This document shows positions 48,257 to 60,030 of a stretch of 64,000 bases of DNA, piece by piece. The position numbers were made by a program, and so were the translations under genes. Each line of letters begins with the position of its first letter. The first letter of the stretch is position 1. The notes under the pieces were generated by a model. That model ran no database searches and was not told where the DNA came from. It was given only the letters and a program-made list of their open reading frames with translations. Origin of the DNA: Adiantum capillus-veneris (Eukaryota; Streptophyta; Polypodiopsida; Polypodiales; Pteridaceae); NCBI GenBank assembly GCA_014529385.2, contig CM043953.1:107638549-107702548 (forward strand), given 5' to 3'.

Positions 48257-50790
48257 CCCAGGCACTCAAGCTGCCAACAGAAGGAATAACAATGCGAGCC
48301 AGGGATAGAAAGATAGCAGGTACTTTCACCAAGGATACTGCTGCTGCCACATTTTTTGATCTCATCCAAAGGCAAGTGGAGGATCCAGCTCGCCTCTACC
48401 ATCAACATTTCCACTTCCTCTTAAAGAGACCGCCACGGTACACAACTCCAAACCATGCAGTTGCGACTACTTTCACTCAAGTATTGAAGTCGACAACCAG
48501 GCAAGCACTAGATCACGCATAATACATGCTTACAACACTGAAGGGCACGAAGAAAGAGGGAAAGATCACATATCTGGGTGCTCAAGAAGTGCTAACAAGA
48601 ATAGCATATCATGCTATTGGAATCGCCGACAACTTGCCGCCAGCCCCCAATCAGAACACATGGATCACTTCACCTCAACCTTCTCCGCGGACCACTAGAT
48701 CAACAAAAAGAGTATATAAATCAGATGAGGAATCTGCAGAAAGTTCCCATGAAGCCCCCATCAGTGAAATCTCTGACAATGAAAAAACCAGGGCAAGGAG
48801 GGAAGCAATGAAAAAGAAAGCAGTGGCAGCTCACCAAGAGGAACCGCAGCAAAAAAGAGCTAGATTTGAAAGAGAAAAGCAAGCATACAAAAGGAGACGC
48901 CAAGCTGCAGGTGAAGACCTTGAAAAATGGAGTCCAAGGGAGTTAAAGGGACCAAGAACCAAGAACCCTGCAAAGAATGTTCTAGAGGATCCCAAAGATT
49001 TACTCGAGTGGATGTATGCAGAAGCTGAAGCTTTAAAGATTAAAGAAGCTCTAGAAGCTCAAAGAAAGGCAACAGAAGAAGCGGTTGAGCAGCAAACACA
49101 AACGGAAGCTGCACAACAAAGCGAGTCACATCCGGATCAAGGAGAGATGTCTCCAAGACCCTCTTCACCAACTACGGAACAAGAAGATCAGTCCATGCCG
49201 AGTCCAAGGCCTTCACCAACAGATAAATCTAATGAAGGCAATGCAGCAAAGGAAAAAGAACCCGAGCAATAGGAATAAGATAGTTTCAAACAACCTAGAG
49301 AAGTTGAAAGAGCTGAAGCAGGACCTTCCTCTACAGCAGCTCAAGCAAAAACAGCTGAAGTAGGACCTTCCTCTACAATAGCTCAAGTAGGAACAACTGA
49401 GGCATCCACGAAGTCTCAAGAAGAAGAAGCGGTTACACCTGCAAAGCCTCAAGAAGAAGCAGTAGAATCACCTCCATGGCCACAACTAAAAACCGTTGCA
49501 CCAACAAACGAGCCACAAATCAAAACGCCAGAAAATTCTAAACAACCCTAGGTAGAACCTGAAGACTGGGAAACCAATGATGAAGTCATCATGCAGGTAA
49601 ATGAGTATGTAAAGCAAATGCAACTAATGACAGACAAGATTAGAACAGCAGCACTTAGCCACAGTGCTAAGGCTAAAGAGCTGGAACAAGTCATTGGTGC
49701 TCTACAAGGAGAGCTAGATGATAGAATGAACATCATTGAAGATCTTCAAAGGCAAATTAAAGAGCTGAAAAATGAAGCAGAACAACACTAGATTGCCAGG
49801 GAGAACAGAAAGAAATGGAAGAGCTGGGAGAGCTCCTGACAAAGAATATTATCCGATGCATGCAAAAGCAAAGATCAACAATTGACAGAAGTAACCAATG
49901 AACTTTTAACCGCTACTTTGTCAATACAAAAGATCCAAGTGCAGCTAGATGTAGCTAATGCCTCCTTGCAGTACTCCGAGCAATGAATCAATGATCAAGC
50001 GGCATTTCTAAGACAGATAAGAGAAAACCTTGATGTAGCCTCAATCAAGGGAACATATGAAGTCTATAAGACTTTAGAAAAGAGGACCAAAGACCTTGAA
50101 CTTGCGCTAAAGCTGGAACAAACACAAAGACAAGACTTGCATTGATGCGGGTACAAAGAGAAGAGCAATTGCTCAAGGAAATAAAAGAATTGAAGAGAGC
50201 CAATCAGTTGCTAAGAGAGGGACATACAGAAACTCAAGAGGAGGCAGGAACCTCTGAACAGCCAACCATAGATATACCATCAATCTCTTTTACTGATATG
50301 GAAACACAGTCGTCAAAAGGGCTAGCAAGAGAATGAGAGTTTCAAGTACCAATCACTAAAGCCGAGAAAATGCCAATGGTCCAGCTTTCTAAAGCTGAGG
50401 AAGATGCATTGAAAGAGCAGATTGTCCAAGAAGCAGATGATGAATGGAAAGCGGCAATGGATTGGGAGCTAAGAGTTCTCCACTCAGTAAATGTAACTCA
50501 GCTCACTCCCAACCAAATCAATGCTCAATCGCATCAGCAATCACTGTCGTACCCATTGATAAAGGTGAAGTTATTGCAGGTTAAGGAAATACTTTACAAG
50601 GATATGCAGGTAGAAGGCTCAAATGATATCCACCCCAAATGGAGAAATTGGTTGAACAAGAACACTAGATACCTAAGTTTGTTCACAAGAGCACCTGCAG
50701 CCATACAGAAGGACCCTACATTTCGTCATGTACCAAGGGTAAGGACATGGCAAGCAGACGATGCATTGAAGAAGAAGAGGCCAACATAGC
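48257..50790 (+). pseudogene. Unknown coding sequence, right part: charged, coiled-coil rich
   Basis: Coding-like sequence begins at the edge of the Gypsy-A insertion (LPTEGITMRARDRKIAGTF, near 48,275) and includes VEDPARLYHQHFHFLLKRPP and KITYLGAQEVLTRIAYHAIG. A long lysine/glutamate-rich middle part (KRARFEREKQAYKRRRQ; 48,830-48,900) and Gln/Pro/Ser-rich linkers follow. Clear heptad-type coiled coils lie at 49,591-49,790 (KELEQVIGALQGELDDRMNI) and 50,142-50,336. The last part, 50,370-50,789, has ADDEWKAAMDWELRVLHSV and HPKWRNWLNKNTRYLSLFTR. I do not recognise the family. It could be a host gene relic or an accessory frame of an LTR element. It is broken at several places and ends where Copia-2 begins. 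Confidence 0.5.
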
Positions 50791-50802
50791 TAAATTACCC
50801 AA

Positions 50803-51940
50803 TTACCTGTTTCCATGGGAGTGGTAATAGGTTTGCAATCCTAAAGTTCAAACTTACATAGCAATGTCTCTAGGTAACTTTTTTGACACAAGGCAATACT
50901 ACCATTGCATTGTTTAAACTGTATACCCAAGTAATGTTGCAAAAACCCCAAATCTATCATCTTGAAAGTAGCATTCAAATTACTTATGAATTCAGCAATA
51001 TGTCTCTCATTTGGTACAGTGATCAGTAAATCATCCCCATAAAGAACCACAGTGACAAGTACATCACCCTCACGCTTGACATACAATGTGCTTTCTGTTG
51101 GACAGTTATGAAAGCCTCGTTTTACCAAATGACTGTCAGCTTTCTCATACCAAGCACGAGAGATTGCTTCAACCCATACAAAGCCTTCTTACATCTGCAT
51201 ACTTTGTCCTATTGTCCTTTCTTGACAAACCTGCGAGGCTGCGTTACATAGACTTCCGAAAAAATGTCACCATTCAAGAAAGCAATAACAATATCGGATT
51301 GATGTACATCCCAACCAAAATGAGCTGCCAATGCATATAGAAAATGAACAGTGGTCATACGAAAAGGGGGAGAAAAATTTTCTTCATAATCTATGCCTTT
51401 TTGTTGTGCATAGCCTTTTGCAATAAGTCAAGCCTTATGGCGATCAACCTCACCATCCGGCTTGCGTTTTAACTTGTAAACCCACTTTGTACCAATGGCC
51501 TTTTTGCAAGGAGGCAAATCACATAAAGTCCATGTGTCATTCTCTATAAGTGCATCATATTCTAATTGCATGGCAGCCATCCAATGTTTTGAATTATGTG
51601 CTTCATCAAAAGACAGAGGTTCCTCAACATCATGTAAGCTAGACACAGCCAAAGCATAACAATATGATGCATATGATGCATGGCAAGAGCCTGAACGAGT
51701 GCGACTAGACAAAAGTGCATCCAATTTACTATCATGCAATGTATGCACCAGCCATTTTGGCATACCTCTGGCTTGCTCATTTTTAGCCCTTTTCTCATCA
51801 AGTACATCATGTACACCTGCAACAGTAATAGGCTGATATGTAACATTTTCAAAACACCCATAGGTTGTACATTTGCCTCATTGGAATTTACATTCAAGCT
51901 TCCACCACTGAAAAGAGGCAACAAAGTGTCATATATGTCC
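50803..51940 (-). pseudogene. Copia-2 reverse transcriptase remnant
   Basis: KAIGTKWVYKLKRKPDGEVD lies at about 51,430-51,520, and TESTLYVKREGDVLVTVVLY followed by DDLLI at 50,980-51,090. It is a close relative of the Copia-1 RT. Confidence 0.85.
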
Positions 51941-53060
51941 TATGAGCTTACATTACTCTCTCTAGTACATGATAGCAAGGGCTGAACAGAATCTTCCAGA
52001 AACACAACATCCCGTGAAACCAAAACATGTTTTTTTTGTGGATGATACAACCTATAATTTTTTATTTCAGCACTATATCCAACAAAAATACATTTGACAG
52101 CCTTATCATCCAACTTTTTGCGTTGTGTTTGTGGCACCAAAGCATATGCCAAACAACCAAAAACACGCATGTGCTCAATAGAAGGCTTTCTATCATGCCA
52201 TGCTTCATATGGAGTCATAGATTGCAAAGATTTCGTAGGACACCTGTTAAGTACATAAGTGGAACACATGATGGCCTCAAGCCAAAACGAATGCGGCAAA
52301 GCTTGATTTTTTACCATACGTTGTGCCAGTTCCATGAGTGACCTGTTTTTCCTTTTACCGACACGATTTTGATGAGGCGTATAAGGCATTGTATATTGGT
52401 GTTCTATCCCACGACTAGCTAGAAATGCATTAAATTCATGAAGCATATACTCCCCCCTCGATCGGAACAGAGGGTGTCCATAGTACATTTCGAGACATTT
52501 TTAGCCATAGCAAAAATTATTTAAAGCACATAGATACTTTGAACTTCATTTTAAGCAGATATACCCATGCATGCCTTGATAATCATAAATAAAATTCACA
52601 AAGTAAAGGTAATTTCCCAAGGACGGAGTTTTCATGGGCCCACAAACATCACTATGCACAAGTTGCAACCTGCCCTAACTAAACCATCCTTCAAAAACTT
52701 AGAACGCTGCATCTTACCCAAAATATAGCCTTCACAAACGTGTTTGACAAGTGCTTCAAGAGGCGGCAAAGAAGCAACCATATCAGATTTCTACAAATGC
52801 AGCAAACTGGCAAAATTCAGATAACAAAAACCTGCATGCCAAAGTTTTGCATATGAAATAGCCTTTGAATCCAAAATTGCATTTGCAAAATTCGAGCCAC
52901 ACTTGTCATACAAAGTGAGCTTATACAACCTATGACATAAAATGCCAGATGCAAGAATGTCATTACCAAAACTGAGATCATGTAGTGTACATATGTCATC
53001 CACAAATTTGACTACAAGACCAAGTCTAGCAAGTGTAGATACAGACAAAAGATTCTTCTT
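51940..53060 (-). pseudogene. Copia-2 integrase remnants
   Basis: Pre-integrase KLWHAGFCYLNFASLLHL lies near 52,800-52,850. The core includes PYTPHQNRVGKRKNRSLMEL near 52,330-52,400, with RKPSIEHMRVFGCLAYALVP near 52,150. Confidence 0.8.
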
Positions 53061-53072
53061 GATCCCAGGTAC

Positions 53073-54413
53073 TTAAAGTGCATCAACAAGTGCAAAAGAG
53101 CTGCCATTTGCAGTAATAAAGCACAATCTTTCCAACTCCCTGAACCGGATAAGAGGCATTGTTCGCACAAGTAGTTGAATTCCATGAGGGACAGAATCAA
53201 GAGAGGTGAACAAATCACGATGTGAGGTAATGTGCTTTGTAGCACCACTGTCAAAATACCACATATATGAATCTACAGCAGCTGACACGCATGTGTCATG
53301 GATAGCAAGGTTATAAGTGCATTGTGCACTAAAAGCCCATTCTGCATCAACATCACCATCATAGTCTCCTTTCATAGAAGACTCAACAATAGCTGCACTT
53401 GTAGTGGAACCAACATTACTAGTGAAACCAGCCGCTTTCTACTTAGCCTCTTTGGCCTTCAACGTAGGACACTACTTGATCAAGTGATCATTAGCTTTAC
53501 AATAATGGAAACGCATCTTCTTTTTGCCCTTATCACCTGAATCTCCAGACAAATTTTTGCCAGCAAAAGCATTAGGAACATGTGATTTTCCACTCGCAGA
53601 AGAACCATGAGAAGTGGTTGCATTACGGTTGCCACCTTTTCTTTGAGCAGCGATAAAGGCATGTTCAACTACACGTTGTCTAGTCCTGTTTTTTCTAGAA
53701 AGCGACTCTTGCAACAACAATGTGCATAATGCATCAAACTTGACAACTTCAGGATTTCCTTGGGTCATAAGTCTCCAAGTACTAGCAAAAGTCTGGTAAG
53801 AATCTGGCAAGGCATCAAGAACAGTCTGCACGAGGGAACTGTCTGAAATGACTTCACCTGCAGAAATAAGTTGCTCATTGATATCTTTGACACCAGCAAG
53901 AAAAGTGTCCATATCATCTTCCTCATGCATAATCTTCGACTCCGGCTCTTTATGCAGCAATGCAATTTTTGCCTTGTTGCGACTTGCATAAAGATCAACC
54001 AAAATATCCCAAGCCTGTTTTGCAAATTTTGCTGAATGAATGTGAAGGGTACTAGTGCCCTTCACAAACAATGCAATCAATGCATGAGCCTGTCCATCTT
54101 TTACATCCCAACAAGCTTGTTTTGTCGTAGGCAAAACAATCCTAACAGCATCAATCCTTGCATCCTCAATATCCTCCGAACCAGGACGTACATCAATGCC
54201 GTGCACAATATTCTAGATACCCTTTGACACAAGAACATGTTGTATCATGTAAGCCCACATAGGGTAATTGTGCCGATCCAATCTTTCCTCATCAACAGCA
54301 AATATCTTGAACACATCTGTGTTGTTGTAGGCCATGGTGAATGTCTGCACCGAATGTGAAAATTGTCTGAAAAGTGGAGAAACAAAGCAAGAACAACACG
54401 TGCTATATAGCAC
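53073..54413 (-). pseudogene. Copia-2 gag, zinc knuckle and protease remnants
   Basis: The protease has WYFDSGATKHITSHRDLFTS (near 53,210-53,270) with an intact DSGA motif. The knuckle region HYCKANDHLIK lies near 53,480-53,510. Gag contains NYPMWAYMIQHVLVSKGI and DILVDLYASRNKAKIALLHK. Confidence 0.85.
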
Positions 54414-54706
54414 AAACCATAGAAGATTGTAAGGGTCATGTTATACAAAAAATGAAAAACGGCACTAAAAGAAATTCTACAAAAAATGGAAAAAATAGCC
54501 TACGCATTATTGCTTGTATCGGAAATGGAGGCCAAAATAAGCCCGAATCAGAAATTTGAGTAGACTGAGCTCTTGGAGTTCTCCTAGAATATTTGTTGAC
54601 TTGTGAACGCTTGCCAAATATCCCAAAAATTAGAGAAATTGAGCAGGCGTGAGCTAGAGCTGCTCGCAACTAAGCCCGAGAGGATGCAACCTGCTCTGAT
54701 ACCAAT

Positions 54707-54932
54707 TGTTGGAATTAGGATTGCAAGAAAATACACACAGCTTAGAGAAGACAAAGGAAGCTCAAGGCACAAAATTGAGAGTGTATTACTTAGTGCACAA
54801 TAGAAAGATAAGTTAGACCTAGAGTGATGAGCTTATATACAATGCACGGTGGAAAAAGCCTCCTAGTGAGGGAAAAAATGGCCCCCGACGGACCTAAGTG
54901 TGTTCACACACATCACTACCACATGTATATGG
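54707..54932 (-). repeat. Copia-2 5' LTR
   Basis: TGTTGGAATTAGGATTGC...CACATGTATATGGTA on the plus strand. It aligns throughout with the Copia-1 LTRs and lacks the last bases at its outer edge, where Gypsy-C begins. Confidence 0.88.
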
Positions 54933-54959
54933 TAGTACTTACAAGACCACACAACGGAA

Positions 54960-55836
54960 GGATCGGATGCCCTTACATCCTATTAAAGTGACCCAACCAT
55001 TTGAAAAATGGGGTTTAGACTTTGTAGGCCCAATTAGTTCGGCAGCCCGTAACACCCAATCCTGATATATTATTGTTACAACTGACTATGCGACAAAGTG
55101 GGTAGAAGCTAAGGCAACACACAAGGTTGATACAAGGTCAACTACTAACTTTCTCTTTGAAGACTTTATTACGCGATTTGGTTGTCCCTTTGAAATTGTG
55201 AGTGATAATGGCACTCATTTCATAAATGAAGTGATAAAGGAACTCACAACAAGCTTCATGATATCCCATCATAAGTCGACACCTTACTATCCACAAGCAA
55301 ATGGCCAAGCTGAGAGTACTAACAAGACTTTAAGTTCTATCTTGACCAAGACGATAGAGGCTCATTGCACAGATTGGGACTTTAAGCTAACATTAGCTCT
55401 ATGGGCTTATCGTATTGTGTACAAAGTGGCTATTAATTGTACATCATTCAAGATGGTATATGGCCAAGAAACAGTTATGCCATGGAAGTTTGTCTTTCCT
55501 AGTCTTTGAGTAGCTTCACATGAAGGTTGGGATGGTAACCCTTTAGTTGAGCGTTTATATATCCTTGAGCGGGTAGATGAAGAGAGGAAACTGGCTGTGC
55601 AAAATGCACTTGTGGAGAAGGATAGGCAAAAGAAATGTTTTGATCGTCATTTAAAGAACAAGTATATCAAGGTTGGGGATAAAGTTCTTATGTATAACGA
55701 GAAGAAAAAGCTGAAATATGCAAAAAAAGTACCATATAGAGTATGTGAAATCACCCCACAAGGTACCATTTGTGTGGAAACTCTTGATGAAGAAAACTAC
55801 TATCTTTGGAATCTTGCACACTCATGTTACTTATGA
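54960..55836 (+). pseudogene. Gypsy-C integrase remnant
   Basis: Core blocks: FEKWGLDFVGPISSAARN, TTDYATKWVEAKATHKVDT, PFEIVSDNGTHFINEVIKEL, TPYYPQANGQAESTNKTLSS and LWAYRIVYKVAINCTSF. The three acidic positions of the DDE core can be followed. A C-terminal part at 55,597-55,836 (KYIKVGDKVLMYNEKKK) is the usual chromatin/DNA-binding tail. Confidence 0.85.
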
Positions 55837-55839
55837 CAA

Positions 55840-56500
55840 TGGGACGGTGACCCAAATCTTTTTGGTTATGCATGTTGGCACTATGGAGGGTAACATAAAC
55901 CTAGGGTGCACATGGATGTCTGCAACTAAATGTAATATTGATTGGGGCACTGGGAATATCACAACACAAAAACCAACTCTCAGTCCTACCACTCAAACAG
56001 TAGTCCCTGATTTATCGCCTCTCAAGGGAGAAAAGAACAAAGCATTGCAGATACAAGAGGTTTATGCATCCATGCCTGTAGCACAAACCTCAAAAACTTC
56101 AACTCCCCTACCTAAAATAGAGAATGTGGCACCCAAGAAGCAGCATGTTTTGACAAAGGGAACGTACCAATGGGTCCCTAAAGCTTCATTAATGACCACT
56201 AATATTGATCTTCAATCTGGTTCAAAACAGAAGCCTTCTAAAAAAAAAAATCACTCGCCCCAAGAAATGCAAGAATACGTTGTGATGGATTCCTCAACGA
56301 CCCAAGGCTACTATGATGGAAACAGTCAAATTTGGGTACATAAACGTGCCTTTGTTCTCCCATGTCACCTACTAAAGATCCATGTAGGCCAAATCCTGTA
56401 ACTCCAAAATGATTTGAAGACCGTGGAAAGAAAAAGATCACACAATGCTACACACCCGTTCTAGAGCTAGTTTGGGTACCGAAGAAAGAATAATTTGTTC
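55840..56500 (+). pseudogene. Gypsy-C 3' frame with WVP motifs
   Basis: After the integrase come LGCTWMSATKCNIDWGTGNI, then TKGTYQWVPKASLMTTNIDL, TTQGYYDGNSQIWVHKRAF and, near 56,465, LVWVPKK. These are the same three W-V-(P/H) motifs, in the same order, as in both Gypsy-A copies, with a lysine-rich spacer (KQKPSKKKNHS). Its position directly behind the integrase shows where the frame belongs in the complete family. Confidence 0.65.
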
Positions 56501-56574
56501 CACCTAGCTCAGGAACAAGGAATTCAAATGAAGCTTTGAGCTCTTCATGTAGTTCATTTATGGAGGTACATAGT

Positions 56575-56690
56575 CTTTTTTGGGAGAGTATCTTACCACC
56601 CTTACATCTTGATGGGTGAAGTATCTTACCACCCTTACATCTTGTAAGATCATGGGAGAGTATCTTACCACCCTTACATCTTGATGAATC
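56575..56690. repeat. Short tandem repeat (GTATCTTACCACCCTTACAT)
   Basis: Three copies of AGTATCTTACCACCCTTACA with TCTTG, spaced about 35-45 bases, in the Gypsy-C 3' non-coding region. The corresponding place in Gypsy-A (GGTAAGGTACTCTCCCA on the plus strand, near 30,950 and 41,765) has one copy. Confidence 0.8.
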
Positions 56691-56699
56691 ACCTAAGGT

Positions 56700-58704
56700 G
56701 GAAAAATCCCATTGGTCAAAATCTTCACCCATTACAACTTGGAACAGTTGGTTTCAAAAGGTGATTACAACTTTCCAAAAGGTATGATCTACCCAAGGAA
56801 GGGAGGAGTACTTATTAACAATCATTATTTGATTGCTTCCATCTTAACCTTCCTCCTAGACCCCTTAACTTCCAAATCTTAGGGAATAAATATATATAGT
56901 CCTATACTAAAGCAAACCAAATTCAAAAAACAAAAAGGTGGATGAAAACAGTAAATGAGCAAGAGCGACTAGCAACAAGAGTGCACCCTATCGGACCCAA
57001 CACATAGTCCAAATACACCATGTCACATCAAGAAGAACAAGAAACAACCCTCATGTTTTAGATACCTAACCAAACCTATATGTGTCCTCATAGATAACTA
57101 GTTCACCAGAGGCATGCGTTTCTATTTTTTTTATGAACACTACCCTTTTTATTTTTCTCAAGTGTTTCACATATGCTACCATGTACTTTCTTGTGAATGG
57201 GATTTGGTAGAGAGACTCGTGTGTGAGAAAAAATATGAGGAGTTATAATGGCTAATATGTCTATGGACTACTAGTGACCCGTACCCAGTAACGGATGTTT
57301 CTCCAATGGCACATGCCTATTCTTTTGCACAGGATGAGTATACATGCATGGCGAGGTTCTTGATTAACATATATGTGCACACGAAGATGATGAAAAATAT
57401 GTGGAAGACTATGGCCTCACTGGCAATGATTTTGTTTATCTAGATGATGATAATAGAGGCCTAGCCTTAGGAATGCCACCCGATCTATATAATATCCTTT
57501 TCCCTTGATTCCATATGTGATAACAGATAGGTCTATTAGGAGTCTAGATTTTGTTTCAGCTTGTTTTCTAGGAGTTTTGGTCTTTTCACACTGACATGCC
57601 TCCTAGAGGTATAGTGCCTTGTTGCTTGATATTGTTGTGTAGAACTTATATACCACATGGTTGAGGACATCTACTTTGACAAAATGAGCACCTATATATC
57701 TCCATGCGTACTACTTTCCATGATTCATGCTGGTGCATATTATAATTGTTGATTGTGGTTTTCCATGGTTTGATTAAGTGCATTTAGTTATGTTTTATTA
57801 TCTGCCATATAGCTATATAAAGTTGCCTTTGCTTAGGTTGATGAACTAGAGTTTAGTCTTATGGATGAGCCTTGAGGTTAGGAGGCCGTGATTTTAATAT
57901 TGACTCATTTACTTAACCACTAGTCCTAGTTGGTAAAATTATAGTGGTGTTTGAGACCTTAGGAGTGTTTTAGGCATAAAGAAGCTTGCTCGCTCCAACA
58001 ATGAAAGACACTAGTGAGAATACAAAGGACGTGGAAGCAAAAAGAAAAAGTACCACAAAGGTAAAATCTTAAGATGGAAGAGCAATCACGGCTTGATTTG
58101 GTACCTCACTCACATGTATTGTCTATGGTACTAGAGCCCTCGAGGTTCCCAGTGTGGGCGCTTTTCTATGAAAAGCAAAAAGCCTCGGACATAAAAATAA
58201 GCACACACGGCAAACAATTTTGAATAAAAAAGAACAAAAAAATGACATGAAAAAGACTTCCATTAAGCTTAAAGTGAAACATTCAAGCTCTTGTTTAGAG
58301 TTGTGAGAGTTAGTTGGCTAATCAAAGATGAAAGGCACAATTGGGGAATCTTGCATTTAGATAATCTTCCTAACTTTGCTACTGCTAGAGTAGTCGTTTT
58401 AACCTTAGCCATACCTACCTAATTGATGGATTTATCCATAAGCCCAAAACTCTTGATTGATTAATTTCATCAAAGTAAAATTTATTTGTCCTTAATAGTA
58501 GTATAGCATTTCATAATTCTTTGCAATTACTCATGTTCTCATGTACTTTATATTTTCCTCATGCTTTATTGCCATATAATTCCACTTGCATACTCTCAGT
58601 GAATTTGTTGTGCAGACAATCTATCCCATATGCTCTCCCACTTCAAAGAACGAGCTTCACCTCACTACCTTCCGAGGATGGAATCTACATCAGGAAGGGG
58701 GGCA
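56700..58704 (+). other. Gypsy-C 3' non-coding region with polypurine tract
   Basis: No coding content. Blocks match Gypsy-A in inverted orientation: CTACCCAAGGAAGGGAGG near 56,790 (compare 30,815), AAATGAGCAAGAGC near 56,955 (compare 30,680) and TTCCCAGTGTGGGCGCTTTT near 58,145-58,165 (compare 29,775). It ends with CAGGAAGGGGGGCA (58,691-58,704), a polypurine tract directly before the LTR. Confidence 0.75.
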
Positions 58705-59210
58705 TGTTAACCAGTGATGCCGCCATTATTCTTTTGTGCATATATTTAGTCATAGGCCGGGCTTGTCGATCCAAGAGGTTTATAGTAAAAGGCTGGTGAT
58801 CACCGATGAAAGACACACCAGACCCATTTAGCACTGACTGACAAAATATGAGCATCCATATGTGAAAAGGATGGAAAGCCCTAGATAAGGCTATAAACTA
58901 GGGTTTTCAAGGAATTCTGAATGTGCAAGCTTTGCTCGGGATTCACCTCTTCTTGCTTGTTTGTGAGCATGAGAGAGAGAGAGAGAGAGAGAGCGATGGA
59001 GCATCAACGAGCACAACGACACGGAGAAGGACGAGCAGTGACGCGGAGGCTAAGTTATTCTCTGTGCGTATACGGAGTCCATCGATGGCAGCACTGTAGG
59101 AGGTGAGTGACACACCACCTTGTAGAAGTAGAGCTTCTTTGTATCTGTCAGGTTGTGTGCTTATAGCCCTGCGGCTCGCACACAACGTATAGCAAGTTCC
59201 TAGAAGTAGA
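58705..59210 (+). repeat. Gypsy-C 3' LTR
   Basis: Starts TGTTAACC after the polypurine tract. It matches the reverse complement of the Gypsy-A LTR in several blocks: GGGCTTGTCGATCCAA, GATCACCGATGA, and GTTGTGTGCTTATAG ... GGCTCGCACACAACGTATAG. It contains a GA microsatellite at 58,971-58,993. The right edge is fuzzy. Confidence 0.7.
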
Positions 59211-59565
59211 GACCCTTGAGCCTGAGGGCCTACAACTAGTGGGCTAGCCTTTGCCGCAAGGGCCGATGTTCCATACAAAAAGGGGAGAAAGTAGGAGAGA
59301 GCAAATAAAAATAAAATAAATAAAAATATGTAGTACCAGGTTCTATTTGATTGAAAAAAAAGATTATGGGAGTTTGTTCTTACCAATTTAGGGTTTGGAT
59401 GCTCATTATTTTGAATGGATTACTCATTCTCTTCTGTGGTACTCTATTCTTTAGGGTTCAATCAAACTCGGAAGAGGTCAATGATCAATTCAATCTCTTC
59501 ATTGTCCTTCATTAGTTCTTGAAGCTCTTCATTTTCTTGAAGCTCTTCAATTGTCAAGTTTGCAT

Positions 59566-59602
<37 letters not shown>

Positions 59603-59954
59603 AACCAATCAAGGATGGATTAGGCTCGCATGAAGGCTCAATGTCTAACTCTAAGGCCAGATCTTCCGTTTCATCATCCATTGCATGTGTTGCTATCTTC
59701 TTTGTTAGAGTAGTCGTCATGTGCTAATGTTGTTAGGAAATGGGAATGCATAGAAGTCGTGTCGTTCTCTTGAGTTACAACATCTGAGATTTGATATGAG
59801 TTAGTGGTGTCAAATATCCGACTTCCTAAAGGATTGATAGGCACAACTTGCCTCCATAGAGTAAGATAATTTGGAGAACTGTAGAAGAAGACCTGCTCAC
59901 AATGTTTTGGCAACATATATGGTTCTTGTGTTGTTCGTAATGGTTTTGGAGAGG
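59211..59954. other. Unassigned stretch with a GA microsatellite
   Basis: AT-rich sequence with a GA run at 59,568-59,597 and a local GAAGCTCTTCA repeat (59,515-59,560). On the minus strand 59,674-59,930 has coding-like sequence (QVFFYSSPNYLTLWRQVVPI, SYQISDVVTQENDTTSMHSH) that recalls Copia gag-pol linkers, but I cannot assign it. Confidence 0.35.
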
Positions 59955-60030
59955 CTCCTTGAGAGGGAAAAAATATTGCGGTGGTCCTAAGTGTATTCAC
60001 ACACATCACTACCACATGTATATGGTAACA

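Larger units (their letters stand above)
50803..54932 (-). mobile_element. Copia-2: partial Ty1/Copia element, same family as Copia-1
   Basis: It has its 5' LTR (54,707-54,932), a tRNA-Met primer site (TGGTATCAGAGC, 54,704-54,693), gag, zinc knuckle, protease, integrase and part of the RT in the Copia order on the minus strand. It stops inside the RT at about 50,803, next to the unknown coding sequence, so the 3' part and 3' LTR are absent. It is broken at more than ten places. The second LTR is lost, so it cannot be dated that way; it looks more diverged than Copia-1. Confidence 0.88.
54933..59210 (+). mobile_element. Gypsy-C: partial Ty3/Gypsy element, relative of Gypsy-A in opposite orientation
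   Basis: It contains an integrase segment, the WVP-motif 3' frame, a long 3' non-coding region, a polypurine tract and a 3' LTR. The left part (5' LTR, gag, protease, RT) is absent; the element begins at the outer edge of the Copia-2 LTR. It shares the LTR, the non-coding blocks and the WVP frame with Gypsy-A but runs on the plus strand. It is broken in a few places. It is diverged from Gypsy-A and likely old. Confidence 0.8.
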
